Positions 1 through 7,847 are shown, counted from the stretch's first letter. The stretch: DNA of 32,329 bases from Candidatus Scatomonas pullistercoris (GCA_018713515.1 DVOO01000005.1:1-32329); one strand, 5' to 3'. The notes: a model not told the origin generated them from the letters alone. A program made the numbers and translations.

Positions 1-32
1 TATAGGTACAGATCCACAGTGCTTGACCTGAT

Positions 33-62
33 TATACTGCAGGTAGCTACTCCTGCTGTATA
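33..62 (+). other. Hairpin-forming inverted repeat at window start
   Basis: Arms TATACTGCAGG (33-43) and CCTGCTGTATA (52-62) pair over 11 positions with one T-T mismatch around an 8-nt loop. No T-tract follows, so it is not a canonical terminator. It lies upstream of yedF and could be part of a leader or the end of an upstream transcript. I see no coding potential in bases 1-86. Function unknown. Confidence 0.4.
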
Positions 63-86
63 ACCAATTTTCGAGGAAAGGAGAAT

Positions 87-120
87 TAATAAAACCACCC
101 CTTTCGAGATGGTTTTATTA
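87..120 (+). promoter_or_regulatory. Perfect 11-bp inverted repeat in front of yedF
   Basis: TAATAAAACCA (87-97) and TGGTTTTATTA (110-120) are perfect complements around a 12-nt loop. The hairpin lies between a good Shine-Dalgarno stretch (AAAGGAGA, about 77-84) and the most conserved yedF start (ATG 133), and it buries the earlier in-frame ATG at 109. It is AT-rich with T residues in its 3' arm, so it could be a weak terminator or a structure controlling yedF translation. Role is inferred only. Confidence 0.45.
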
Positions 121-132
121 TACGTGAGAAAT

Positions 133-753
133 ATGATCCAGTTGGATGAAAGAGGGAAGCCGTGCCCGCTTCCGGTGGTGGAGACGAAAAAAGCCCTGGA
201 GGCCGCGCCGGACGGAGAGACGGCGGAGGTGCTGGTGGACAATGAGATCGCCGTGCAGAATCTGCAGAAGCTGGCAGATCACAGGGAATGGGGGTTCCGG
301 TGGGAGAAGCGGAGCGAGAGGGTGTACGCGGTACAGATCACCAGAGGAGAAGGCGGAACCGGAGAGGAGAACCTGCCGGAGCCGGAAGCCTGCCCCCTTC
401 CTCCGGAGGGAATCCGCCGCGGTATGGTGGCGGTGATTTCTTCCGGCCTTATGGGGCAGGGAGATGAGAAGCTGGGGAAAATTCTTATGAAATCTTTTCT
501 GTTCGCCCTGACGCAGCAGGAAATTCTGCCGGAGACGGTTCTTCTTTACAACGGGGGCGCCTTTCTTTCCTGTGAAGGTTCAGAATCGCTGGAGGATCTG
601 AAAAAGCTGAAGGAGCTGGGGGTGGAAATCCTGACCTGCGGCACCTGCCTGGATTTTTACGGGCTGAAGGAAAAGCTGGCCGTAGGCGGCATCACCAACA
701 TGTACGAGATCGTGGAGAAGCAGTGCCGGGCAGCGGTGGTGCTTTGTCCCTGA
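133..753 (+). CDS. yedF: YedF: TusA-like/DsrE-like sulfurtransferase of selenium metabolism
   Basis: A 206-aa two-domain protein. The N-terminal TusA-like (SirA) domain carries the CPLP motif with the active cysteine at about residue 11 (sequence RGKPCPLPVVETKKAL). The C-terminal DsrE-like domain contains a GTCLDFYG cysteine motif. YedF proteins accompany selenium-dependent molybdenum hydroxylase genes and are thought to handle reduced sulfur or selenium; the precise reaction is not established. It heads a cluster with yqeB, a cysteine desulfurase, yqeC and mocA, which supports this role. I chose ATG 133 because family homology begins there. An in-frame ATG at 109 would add eight residues but lies inside a perfect inverted repeat, and neither start has an ideally spaced ribosome site. 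Confidence 0.88.
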   Translation: MIQLDERGKPCPLPVVETKKALEAAPDGETAEVLVDNEIAVQNLQKLADHREWGFRWEKRSERVYAVQITRGEGGTGEENLPEPEACPLPPEGIRRGMVAVISSGLMGQGDEKLGKILMKSFLFALTQQEILPETVLLYNGGAFLSCEGSESLEDLKKLKELGVEILTCGTCLDFYGLKEKLAVGGITNMYEIVEKQCRAAVVLCP

Positions 754-762
754 GGAGAGGTT

Positions 763-1593
763 ATGGAAAGAAAAGAACAGCTGATCGTTGTCCGGGGCGG
801 CGGAGATATCGCCAGCGGGACCATATATAAGCTGCTGCAGTGCGGGTATCCCGTGCTGGTGCTGGAGACGGAGCACCCCTCCGCCATCCGCCGGTACGCA
901 GCCTTTTCCGAGGCCGTTTACGACGGGGTCAGCCAGGTGGAGGACAGAACCGGCCGGAGAGCAGAAAACCTGGCGGAGGCCAGGGAGATCATGGGGCGGG
1001 GAGAAGCGGCCCTGATGATCGATCCGAAATGCCGGGTGCTGGAGAAGATCCGGCCCTACGCCCTGGTGGATGCGATTCTGGCCAAGAAAAATCTGGGTAC
1101 GAGACGGGATATGGCGCCCAAGACCATTGCCCTGGGGCCCGGGTTCCAGGCGGGGAAGGATGTGGATCTGGTCATTGAGACCATGCGGGGACACCGGCTG
1201 GGCCGGGTGATACGGAGGGGAAGCGCTCTGGCGGATACGGGCGTGCCGGGCCTGATCCGGGGATACGGGGCGGAGCGGGTCATTCATTCCCCGGCAGCAG
1301 GGCGGATGAAGAATCTGGCAAAGATCGGCGATACAGTGGAGGAGGGGCAGCCTATTGCCGTAATCATGGACCGGCAGGGGCGGGAAACCGAGGTTCCGGC
1401 TTCCATAAGCGGCCTGCTGCGGGGACTGATTCGGGACGGCTATCCGGTGACGGAGGGCTTTAAGATTGCAGATATCGATCCGCGTCTGGAGGAGTACGAG
1501 AACTGCTTTACCATCTCGGACAAGGCCCGCTGCATTGCGGGGGGAGTGCTGGAAGGCATTCTTTATCTGGAAACACAGGAGGCAGAGAGATGA
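763..1593 (+). CDS. yqeB: YqeB, selenium-dependent molybdenum hydroxylase accessory protein
   Basis: A 276-aa protein with an N-terminal nucleotide-binding-like glycine motif (VVRGGGDIASG, residues 9-19) and a later segment resembling a biotinyl/lipoyl-like fold (SPAAGRMKNLAKIGDTVEEGQPI). This matches the EF2563/YqeB family that travels with selenium-dependent molybdenum hydroxylases. Its biochemical step is not firmly known; a role in adding or handling the labile selenium ligand of the molybdenum cofactor is the usual proposal. GAGGAGAGG lies just before ATG 763, nine bases after yedF ends. The 3' end overlaps the next gene by ATGA, so translation is probably coupled. Confidence 0.87.
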   Translation: MERKEQLIVVRGGGDIASGTIYKLLQCGYPVLVLETEHPSAIRRYAAFSEAVYDGVSQVEDRTGRRAENLAEAREIMGRGEAALMIDPKCRVLEKIRPYALVDAILAKKNLGTRRDMAPKTIALGPGFQAGKDVDLVIETMRGHRLGRVIRRGSALADTGVPGLIRGYGAERVIHSPAAGRMKNLAKIGDTVEEGQPIAVIMDRQGRETEVPASISGLLRGLIRDGYPVTEGFKIADIDPRLEEYENCFTISDKARCIAGGVLEGILYLETQEAER

Positions 1594-2726
1594 TCTATCT
1601 GGACAGCGCGGCCACCAGTTTCCACCGTCCGCCTCAGGTGGCGGAGAGTGTGCTGCGGGCCATGGAGACCATGGGAAACTGCGGACGGGGCGCCCATGAG
1701 GCCGCGTTTGCGGCCGCCAGAAGTATTTTTCAGACCCGCCGGCTGCTGGCGGAGCTTTTCGGCGCCGGCTCTCCGGAGCGGGTGGCTTTCACGGCCAATT
1801 CCACCGAGAGCCTGAATATGGCGGTTAAGGGACTGCTGAGGCCGGGAGATACGGCGGTATCTACGGTGCTGGAGCATAACAGCGTCCTGCGGCCGCTGTA
1901 TGAGATGGAGGAACGGGGCGTGCGCCTGCGCCTGGCCGGCTGCGACAGCCGGGGTGTTCTGGATTACGAAGCTTTGGAACGGAAGATTACGCCGGGAATC
2001 CGGGCGGTCTTCTGCACCCATGCCTCCAATGTGACGGGGAACCTGGTGGATATCCGGCGGATCGGCCGGCGGTGCAGGAAGCAGGGAGTGCTGTTCTGCG
2101 TGGATGCTTCTCAGACGGCGGGGCGCTTTTCCGTGGATATGGAGCGGGACTGCATCGATATTCTGTGCTTTACCGGCCACAAAAGTCTTCTGGGGCCCCA
2201 GGGTACGGGCGGCATCTGCATCCGCGAAGGGGTGGCAGTGCGTCCGCTGGTTACCGGTGGCAGCGGGATCCGCACCTTTGATCGCAGCCATCCGAATGTT
2301 ATGCCGGCGGCTCTGGAGGCGGGGACGCAAAACGGGCACGGTATTGCCGGCCTGGGAGCCGGAGTCCGGTATATTCTGGAACAGGGGCCTGAAAAGCTGC
2401 TGAAGAGGGAACAGGAGCTGGCGGAAGCATTTCGGAAGCTGACGGAAAATATACCGGGAATTCGTTTTTACGGGGATTTTTCAGAAAAAAACAGGGCGCC
2501 CATTGTTTCCCTGAATCTGGGAGAGCGGGATTCCGGAGAGATCAGCGACCGGCTGGCCGCCGAATATGAGATCTTTACCCGCAGCGGCGGCCACTGCGCG
2601 CCGCTGATGCATGAGACTCTGGGTACCCGGGAACAGGGCACCGTGCGGTTCAGCTTTTCGCATTTTAATACAGAGCAGGAAATCACAAAAGCGGCGGAAG
2701 CGCTCAGGGAGATTGCGGAGACATGA
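1590..2726 (+). CDS. Cysteine desulfurase-like class V aminotransferase
   Basis: A 378-aa PLP enzyme of the NifS/SufS/Csd superfamily. Visible features are the start MIYLDSAATS, the His of EHNSV (about 96), the Asp of VDASQTAG (about 172), the Schiff-base lysine in FTGHKSLLGPQG (K198) and the catalytic cysteine in SGGHCAPLMH (C336). It would release sulfur (or selenium from selenocysteine) as an enzyme-bound persulfide or perselenide. Placement between yqeB and yqeC suggests it supplies chalcogen for maturing the selenium-dependent molybdenum hydroxylase rather than serving general Fe-S assembly; that assignment is inference. Both ends overlap neighbours by ATGA. Confidence 0.9.
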   Translation: MIYLDSAATSFHRPPQVAESVLRAMETMGNCGRGAHEAAFAAARSIFQTRRLLAELFGAGSPERVAFTANSTESLNMAVKGLLRPGDTAVSTVLEHNSVLRPLYEMEERGVRLRLAGCDSRGVLDYEALERKITPGIRAVFCTHASNVTGNLVDIRRIGRRCRKQGVLFCVDASQTAGRFSVDMERDCIDILCFTGHKSLLGPQGTGGICIREGVAVRPLVTGGSGIRTFDRSHPNVMPAALEAGTQNGHGIAGLGAGVRYILEQGPEKLLKREQELAEAFRKLTENIPGIRFYGDFSEKNRAPIVSLNLGERDSGEISDRLAAEYEIFTRSGGHCAPLMHETLGTREQGTVRFSFSHFNTEQEITKAAEALREIAET

Positions 2727-3454
2727 GAAAGCGGGAATTCTGGTCCTTTGTAGGGGCCGGCGGAAAAAGCACGCTGCTCCTTCTGACGGCGGGGCAATAT
2801 GCCCGGAAGGGGAAGCGGGTGCTGGTGACGACCACCACGCATACAGCCTTCCAGGAAGAGCAGCTGGAAAAGGCAGGAGGCCGTCTGCTTCTGGGAAATG
2901 ATGGGGAGGCCGCGGGCGCTCTTCTGGAACGGATCAGTCCGGTGGCTGCAGTGCGGAAGCTTCCGGGAGAAAAAGGAAAGCAGCAGGGGCTCTCCGAACC
3001 GGAGATGCGCAGGGCCATGGAACCGGCGGATCTTATTCTGGCCGAGGCGGATGGTTCCCGGCACTTTCCCTGTAAGGTTCCGGCGGAGCATGAGCCGGCG
3101 GTGCATCCGGACAGCACCCGTATTCTGGTGATTCAGGGCCTGACGGCGCTGGGACAGCCCATCAGAAGGTGCTGCCACCGGCCGGAAAAGGTTTGCGCGG
3201 TGACCGGGAAGTGTGCAGAAGAGCTGCTGGAAGATAAGGATATGGCACAGATCATCCGGAAGGGATATCTGGATAAGTGCCGGAGGCTGTGGCCGCAGAT
3301 TCCTGTTACGGTCATTCTGAATCAGGCGGATACAGAAGAGCAGAAAAGACACGGGCGCCGGATCCGGGAAAAACTCCGGGGCTGCGGCGCGGAAGTATTT
3401 CTGTTTTCCGCGCGGGTATTCTGGGAGGGAACAGAGAGATGGAATATGAACTGA
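2723..3454 (+). CDS. yqeC: YqeC, P-loop protein for selenium-dependent molybdenum cofactor
   Basis: A 243-aa protein with an N-terminal P-loop, VGAGGKSTLL (Walker A about residues 10-19), followed by TTTTHTAF and an acidic LILAEADGS segment. This matches the YqeC family (putative selenium-dependent hydroxylase accessory protein). The P-loop implies nucleotide binding; the exact reaction is unknown. Its start overlaps the desulfurase stop (ATGA at 2723) and its end overlaps the mocA start by 16 bases, so the cluster is probably co-translated. Confidence 0.86.
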   Translation: MRKREFWSFVGAGGKSTLLLLTAGQYARKGKRVLVTTTTHTAFQEEQLEKAGGRLLLGNDGEAAGALLERISPVAAVRKLPGEKGKQQGLSEPEMRRAMEPADLILAEADGSRHFPCKVPAEHEPAVHPDSTRILVIQGLTALGQPIRRCCHRPEKVCAVTGKCAEELLEDKDMAQIIRKGYLDKCRRLWPQIPVTVILNQADTEEQKRHGRRIREKLRGCGAEVFLFSARVFWEGTERWNMN

Positions 3455-4050
3455 TTCTGCTAGCCGCCGGATTTGGCCGGCGATTTGGCGCAAATAAGCT
3501 TTTGTACCCGGTGGAAGGAAAGCCCATGGTCTGGCATGCGGCGGAGCTCCTGGCGCGCCTGCGGGACCGGAGAAAAGATATCGGGGAGATCGTGGCAGTG
3601 ACCCAATATGCGGAGCTTGAGGACATTTTCAGGCAGCGGGGAATCCGGCCGGTGTTTAATCCTCACAGCCGGCAGGGAATTTCTTCTTCTCTACGCGCCG
3701 GTCTGCAGGCAGTGCTGGAAGCGAAAAAGGAGAGAGATCCGGGAGACATGGCTTTCTGCTTTTTTATGGGGGATCAGCCATATCTGCAGACGGATACAGT
3801 GGCGAGGCTTCTGGATCAGTATGCCTCTTCCGGGAAGGGCATGGCCAGGCTCTGCTGCCAGGGCCGGCCGGGCAATCCGGCTGTCTTTGCCGGGCGCTAC
3901 GTTCCGGAGCTCCTGGCTCTTACAGAGGATCAGGGGGGCCGTCGGATCCTGGGCGCCCACCCGGAAGATGTGTGGGAGATGGAGGTGCCGAATGGCCGGG
4001 AGCTTCTGGATCTGGACCGTCCGCCCGGGGCATCTGCAGAGTGCAGGTGA
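3439..4050 (+). CDS. mocA: MocA-like molybdenum cofactor cytidylyltransferase
   Basis: A 203-aa nucleotidyltransferase. The signature LLAAGFGRRFGANKLL (residues 7-22) fits the GT-A-like MobA/MocA fold, and FFMGDQPY supplies the metal-binding aspartate region. MocA adds CMP to molybdopterin to form the cytosine dinucleotide cofactor used by xanthine dehydrogenase-type hydroxylases, which agrees with its neighbours. The open frame extends upstream to 3277, but homology begins at ATG 3439 and GGGAGGGA lies eight bases before it. No clear terminator follows the gene. Confidence 0.88.
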   Translation: MEYELILLAAGFGRRFGANKLLYPVEGKPMVWHAAELLARLRDRRKDIGEIVAVTQYAELEDIFRQRGIRPVFNPHSRQGISSSLRAGLQAVLEAKKERDPGDMAFCFFMGDQPYLQTDTVARLLDQYASSGKGMARLCCQGRPGNPAVFAGRYVPELLALTEDQGGRRILGAHPEDVWEMEVPNGRELLDLDRPPGASAECR

Positions 4051-4109
4051 CGCCTGAAAATGACGGATATTGAATGAGTTTTAAAAAAATTGCTTGTTTT
4101 TGAAGTGAT

Positions 4110-4141
4110 ATGATTGAAAATGAACGATCATGGTGTATAAT
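4110..4141 (+). promoter_or_regulatory. Promoter and possible DeoR-type operator before the sugar-phosphate kinase
   Basis: TTGAAA (4114-4119) and TATAAT (4136-4141) are separated by 16 bp. An inverted repeat ATGAT (4110-4114) / ATCAT (4127-4131) covers the -35 box and spacer, and TTGAA occurs again just upstream (about 4099). This is a plausible site for the DeoR-type regulator encoded in the same operon. The promoter is read from sequence; the operator is inference. Confidence 0.6.
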
Positions 4142-4165
4142 ACAGATGTGAAGGAGGTAAGAAAA

Positions 4166-5080
4166 ATGATTTATACGGTGACATTTAATCCTTCCCTGGA
4201 TTATATTCTTTCCGTAAAGGATTTTCAGATGGGCCGGACCAACCGGACCCGGCAGGAACAGCTGCTGCCGGGAGGAAAGGGCATTAATGTCTCCACAGTT
4301 CTGACGAATCTGGGAATAGAGAATACGGCTCTTGGATTTACAGCCGGATTTTCCGGGGAAGAGATCCGGAGGCGGGTGGAAGCCCTGGGGGTCAGGAGCG
4401 ATTTTATCCCTCTGGAAGAGGGCTATTCCCGCATTAATGTGAAGCTGAAGGATTTTGACGGGACGGAGATTAACGGCAGGGGGCCGGATATTCCGGGAGA
4501 ACAGCTGGAGAAACTGCTGGATCAGCTGAATCAGCTGGCAGAAGGCGACGGCCTGGTACTGGCCGGGAGCATTCCTGAGAGTCTGCCGGATTCCATATAC
4601 AGGGATATCCTGGAACGGCTGAAGGGCAGAGACATCCTGACGGCGGTGGACGCCACCGGAGAGCTGCTGGTGAAGGTCCTGCCCTACAGGCCGTTTCTGG
4701 TAAAGCCCAATAACCACGAGCTGGGAGAAATTTTCGGAGAAAGACTGTCCCGCAGAGAGGATGTGGCTCCCTGCGCCCGGAAGCTCCAGGAGATGGGAGC
4801 GCGCAATGTGCTGGTATCCATGGCCGGAGAAGGGGCTGTGCTGCTGGATGAGGAAGGGGCCGTACACGCACTGCCGGCGCCGGAAGGAAAACTGGTCAAC
4901 GCGGTGGGAGCCGGCGATTCCATGGTGGCGGGATTTCTGGCCGGATGGCTGCAGAAAAAAGACTATGAGCACGCTTTCCGCATGGGAATCGCCGCAGGAA
5001 GTGCCAGTGCATTCTCTGAGAATCTTGCGGAGAAACAGGATGTGGAGCGGGTCTACCGTCAGCTGGGAGAGACCCGCTGA
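4166..5080 (+). CDS. PfkB-family hexose-phosphate kinase (1-phosphofructokinase or tagatose-6-phosphate kinase type)
   Basis: A 304-aa ribokinase/PfkB-fold kinase. The N-terminus TVTFNPSLDYIL is typical of FruK/LacC proteins. The substrate glycine motif GGKGINVS is at about 36-43, and the anion hole with catalytic Asp (GAGDSMVAGF, D251) is near the C-terminus. It would phosphorylate fructose-1-phosphate or tagatose-6-phosphate in the cytoplasm; sequence alone does not separate the two. ATG 4166 is chosen because AAGGAGG sits eight bases upstream; an earlier in-frame ATG at 4130 overlaps the promoter. A DeoR regulator follows 16 bases later, as in fru and lac/tag operons, but no PTS gene is present here. 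Confidence 0.88.
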   Translation: MIYTVTFNPSLDYILSVKDFQMGRTNRTRQEQLLPGGKGINVSTVLTNLGIENTALGFTAGFSGEEIRRRVEALGVRSDFIPLEEGYSRINVKLKDFDGTEINGRGPDIPGEQLEKLLDQLNQLAEGDGLVLAGSIPESLPDSIYRDILERLKGRDILTAVDATGELLVKVLPYRPFLVKPNNHELGEIFGERLSRREDVAPCARKLQEMGARNVLVSMAGEGAVLLDEEGAVHALPAPEGKLVNAVGAGDSMVAGFLAGWLQKKDYEHAFRMGIAAGSASAFSENLAEKQDVERVYRQLGETR

Positions 5081-5096
5081 GAAAGGAGGCTGCTGT

Positions 5097-5855
5097 ATGC
5101 TGGCAGAAAAACGCCAGGAGATAATTCTTCAGATGCTGGAAAAAAAGGGAAGCGTTACGCTGCAGGAGCTGAGGGAATATTTCCATGCTTCCGAGTCTAC
5201 AGTCCGCAGAGATCTGAACGCGCTGGCCGCGCGAGAGACGCTGATCAAGGTGTTTGGAGGCGCCCTCCGCAGGGGAGACGGCATGGAAAACAGGGACGTG
5301 GTGGTTTCAGAACGCCGGGAGCTGCACGCCCGGGAAAAGGACAGGATTGGCCGGTACGCGGCGGCCCTGATCGGACCGGAAGATTTTGTTTTTCTGGATG
5401 CGGGAACCACAACGGGAGCCATGCTTCCCTATCTGACAGAAAAATCGGCCGTGTTTGTTACGAACGGAGTTTCGCATGCCCTGCGGCTGTCGGAGGGCGG
5501 CTTCCGGGTGATTCTGATTGGAGGAGAGCTGAAGGCGTCCACAGAAGCGGCTGTGGGAAACGAGGCCTGTGAAAATCTGAAAAAATATAATTTTACCATC
5601 GGCTTTTTCGGGGCGAACGGCGTCAGTCCCAGGACCGGATTTTCCACACCGGATGTCAGCGAGGCCATAACCAAGAAGTGCGCCGCAGAACGTACGGGAC
5701 AGCCCTACGTGCTCTGCGACAGCAGCAAATTTTCCCGGGTCAGCCCGGTAAGCTTCGCCGGGTTTACAGATGCCTGCGTGATCACAGAACGCCTCCCCTC
5801 TGAGGAATACCGGCAGTATAAAAATGTGATTTATCTGGAAGAAAAAAAGGAGTAA
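5097..5855 (+). CDS. DeoR/GlpR-family transcriptional regulator
   Basis: A 252-aa regulator. The N-terminal DeoR helix-turn-helix includes SVTLQELREYF and the recognition segment SESTVRRDLNAL (about residues 32-43). The C-terminal sugar-phosphate-sensing domain (DeoRC) shows FLDAGTTTGAMLPYL (about 99-113) and a later VLCDSSKF motif. Such proteins usually repress sugar kinase operons and are relieved by the phosphorylated sugar. AAAGGAGG lies seven bases before ATG 5097; the open frame runs upstream only by chance across the kinase gene. It is likely co-transcribed with the kinase and autoregulatory. Confidence 0.9.
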   Translation: MLAEKRQEIILQMLEKKGSVTLQELREYFHASESTVRRDLNALAARETLIKVFGGALRRGDGMENRDVVVSERRELHAREKDRIGRYAAALIGPEDFVFLDAGTTTGAMLPYLTEKSAVFVTNGVSHALRLSEGGFRVILIGGELKASTEAAVGNEACENLKKYNFTIGFFGANGVSPRTGFSTPDVSEAITKKCAAERTGQPYVLCDSSKFSRVSPVSFAGFTDACVITERLPSEEYRQYKNVIYLEEKKE

Positions 5856-5892
5856 ATGTGCCGGAGCACAAAAAAATATGGGCGGCAGCCTG

Positions 5893-5920
5893 TTGAAATC
5901 CGCCGGATACATGCTATAAT
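5893..5920 (+). promoter_or_regulatory. Strong extended -10 promoter ahead of the first PucR gene
   Basis: TTGAAA (5893-5898) and TATAAT (5915-5920) are separated by 16 bp, with an extended -10 TGC at 5912-5914. Transcription would start near 5927 and run through the hairpin at 5943-5974. Confidence 0.7.
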
Positions 5921-5942
5921 TAGGACAAAATTTTAAAGGGCA

Positions 5943-5974
5943 AGGGAGCTGACTGACACCGGCTCTCTTTTTTT
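5943..5974 (+). terminator. Terminator-like hairpin in the 5' leader (candidate attenuator)
   Basis: AGGGAGCTG (5943-5951) pairs with CGGCTCTCT (5960-5968) over nine positions including two G-T wobbles, and seven T residues follow (5968-5974). It lies about 50 nt downstream of a strong promoter and 56 nt before the PucR-gene start, so it would stop most transcripts unless something interferes. GGACAAA just after the predicted start could also pair with the downstream TTTGTC. Candidate attenuator or source of a short RNA. Confidence 0.55.
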
Positions 5975-6029
5975 GTCTTTGCATAAGAAACGGCGCAAAT
6001 CTTTAAAACGGGAAGACAGGGTGAGCGGC

Positions 6030-7178
6030 ATGGCTGTGACTTTGAGAAAATTATGTGAGAGAGCCAATTATTTATATGGAATGCGTGTACTGGCGGGCGG
6101 AGAGGGAATGGACCGCCCCGTTCAGTGGGTACATGTGCTGGAAGACGCGGAGGCAGCGGATTTCCTTCACGGAGGCGAGCTGATCTTTACCACCGGCATC
6201 GCGGAAAGAGGGACTGCATGGCTGACCGGCTTTGCGGAGGAGCTGTACCGGCGGGGCGCCAGCGGGCTGGTGGTCAGCCGCGGCCCCCAGATGGGGGAAA
6301 TCCCTGAAGAGCTGCTGGATTTCTGCGGCAAAGAACGGTTTCCGCTGCTGGATCTTCCGCGTAAGACGAAGCTGGTGGATATTACCCGCGACTTCTGCGG
6401 CCAGATCTTTCTGAAGGAGAAGGAAGAGGAAGACATCGGCACGGTTTTTAAAAATCTCATGCACGCCCCGGAAGGGATGTCCCGATATCTTCCTGCTTTG
6501 AAAAACCATCATTTCGACATAAGGGGAAAATACTGGCTGGTAGCTGTCTCTGCAGACTGCGGGGCAGAGCGGCGGCCGGAGCGTTTGCGGCAGATCAGGC
6601 AGCTGTTCTCCCGCAGACTGTGCGATCTGCACGTGCAGGGAGCCTTTTTTGAAGAAAAAGAAGAGATGTATGCGGTGTTGGAGCATATGGAGGGGGAGGA
6701 ACTGCGCAGGGCACTTCTCCAGCTCCAGAAGGAGCTGGAAGGAATAGGCCTCCAGGCCTGCCTGGCAGTGAACGGGCAGGGGGAGCTGAAAGATCTGCCG
6801 GCCTGTTTCCGGCGGGGGACTTCCCTTCTGAAGCTGGCCGGAAAGAGAGGGACGACACCTGTCTTCTATGAAGATCTGGGAATTGAAAAACTCCTGATAT
6901 CCGTGGAGGACCGCCGGCTTCTGGAAGAGTATGTACATGCGGTTCTGGGCCCGCTGGAAGCCTATGATCAGACGAAGGGAACCCATTTTGAGGAGATACT
7001 GAAGATGTACCTGTCCTTTGACGGGAGCGTGCAGAAGGTGGCGGAGGCGTCTTACGTACACCGGAATACAGTCAATTACCAGATAAACCGGATTAAGAAA
7101 ATCCTGGGCAGGGATCTTGGGAGCATGGAAGAGCGCCTCCGAATCCTGCTGGCGTTTCAGATACAGGAAATTCTGTAG
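6030..7178 (+). CDS. PucR-family transcriptional regulator
   Basis: A 382-aa regulator with the PucR purine-catabolism N-terminal domain (LRKLCERANYLYGMRVLAGG, WVHVLEDAEAADFLHGGEL) and a C-terminal HTH_30 domain (VAEASYVHRNTVNYQINRIK, about residues 340-360). PucR proteins typically activate purine or other nitrogen-compound catabolism. Location near selenium-dependent molybdenum hydroxylase maturation genes makes a purine link attractive, but this is not demonstrated. ATG 6030 is chosen for homology and a purine-rich AGGGTGA; the frame extends to 5973, into the T-tract of the leader hairpin. A strong terminator follows at 7190. Confidence 0.87.
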   Translation: MAVTLRKLCERANYLYGMRVLAGGEGMDRPVQWVHVLEDAEAADFLHGGELIFTTGIAERGTAWLTGFAEELYRRGASGLVVSRGPQMGEIPEELLDFCGKERFPLLDLPRKTKLVDITRDFCGQIFLKEKEEEDIGTVFKNLMHAPEGMSRYLPALKNHHFDIRGKYWLVAVSADCGAERRPERLRQIRQLFSRRLCDLHVQGAFFEEKEEMYAVLEHMEGEELRRALLQLQKELEGIGLQACLAVNGQGELKDLPACFRRGTSLLKLAGKRGTTPVFYEDLGIEKLLISVEDRRLLEEYVHAVLGPLEAYDQTKGTHFEEILKMYLSFDGSVQKVAEASYVHRNTVNYQINRIKKILGRDLGSMEERLRILLAFQIQEIL

Positions 7179-7189
7179 CAGGATACAGG

Positions 7190-7229
7190 AAAGAGGCTGT
7201 GAAAAAATGTGTTTTTTCACAGCCTCTTT
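7190..7229 (+). terminator. Strong terminator between convergent genes
   Basis: An 18-bp perfect stem (7190-7207 with 7212-7229) around a 4-nt loop, with core GAGGCTGTG / CACAGCCTC, followed by T residues. It separates the + strand PucR gene from the - strand cytidylate-kinase-like gene. It works best for + strand transcription; the - strand T-run is short but the stem could also stop that transcript. Confidence 0.9.
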
Positions 7230-7230
7230 T

Positions 7231-7830
7231 TCAGTTAAAAAGACTCCGCAGGAGCTTTACGCACCCCTCGATGCCAAGCTGGCTGGAATCCAGCATAATA
7301 TCGTAATTCTGCGGATCCGTCCAGCGGCGGGTAGTGTTGGCGTAAAAATATTTGGAACGTTTATTATCGTAGCGCTTGCGGACCGATTCTACCTGGCGTT
7401 CGGGAATTCCGTAATCCTCCATGATCCGCTTTTTTTTGCAGGCACTGTCTGCCCGGATGAAGACACGCACCACGCCCGGATAATCTTTCAGGGCCTGAGC
7501 GGCGCAGTGGCCCAGAAATACAGCGGGGCCGCCGGCGGCCAGCCGCTCGATTTCCCGCTGCTCATCCAGGAAAATATGGCCCTCCTTCGTAAGCATATCC
7601 GGATCTCCCGACTGAGTCTGGCTCATGACAAACAGTGTGTACAAAAAGCTGCCGGATACCGTTTCCTCGTAGTGCTGAATGGATTCCACAGGAATATGGT
7701 TTTTTCTGGAAACCGCCTCCAGGATTTCTGGTCCGTAGCAGCCGATGCCGCAGACCTCGGCCAGGCGGCGGGCAATCTTTGTGCCGCCGCTGCCGTACTC
7801 TCTCTCTATCGTAATATAATTGCATTTCAT
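7231..7830 (-). CDS. Cytidylate kinase-like family protein (paralog 1)
   Basis: A 199-aa P-loop protein. The start MKCNYITIEREYGSGG contains the atypical phosphate loop GSGGTKIA of the cytidylate-kinase-like family instead of the GSGKGT of true Cmk. Later features include a FLGHCAAQAL core segment and a C-terminal NYDIMLDSSQLGIEGCV motif shared with the second paralog at 28897. The substrate is unknown; the family name reflects fold similarity only. GAGGAGGGG precedes ATG 7830. It starts 17 bp after the exporter gene, so it is probably the last gene of that operon. Confidence 0.82.
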   Translation of the reverse strand: MKCNYITIEREYGSGGTKIARRLAEVCGIGCYGPEILEAVSRKNHIPVESIQHYEETVSGSFLYTLFVMSQTQSGDPDMLTKEGHIFLDEQREIERLAAGGPAVFLGHCAAQALKDYPGVVRVFIRADSACKKKRIMEDYGIPERQVESVRKRYDNKRSKYFYANTTRRWTDPQNYDIMLDSSQLGIEGCVKLLRSLFN

Positions 7831-7847
7831 GTTTTTCTTCCCCTCCT

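Noticed and set aside
5927-5980. Known riboswitch before the PucR gene
   Set aside because: The leader is only about 50 nt to the T-tract and shows none of the conserved cores I know (preQ1, fluoride, glycine, guanidine, THF).
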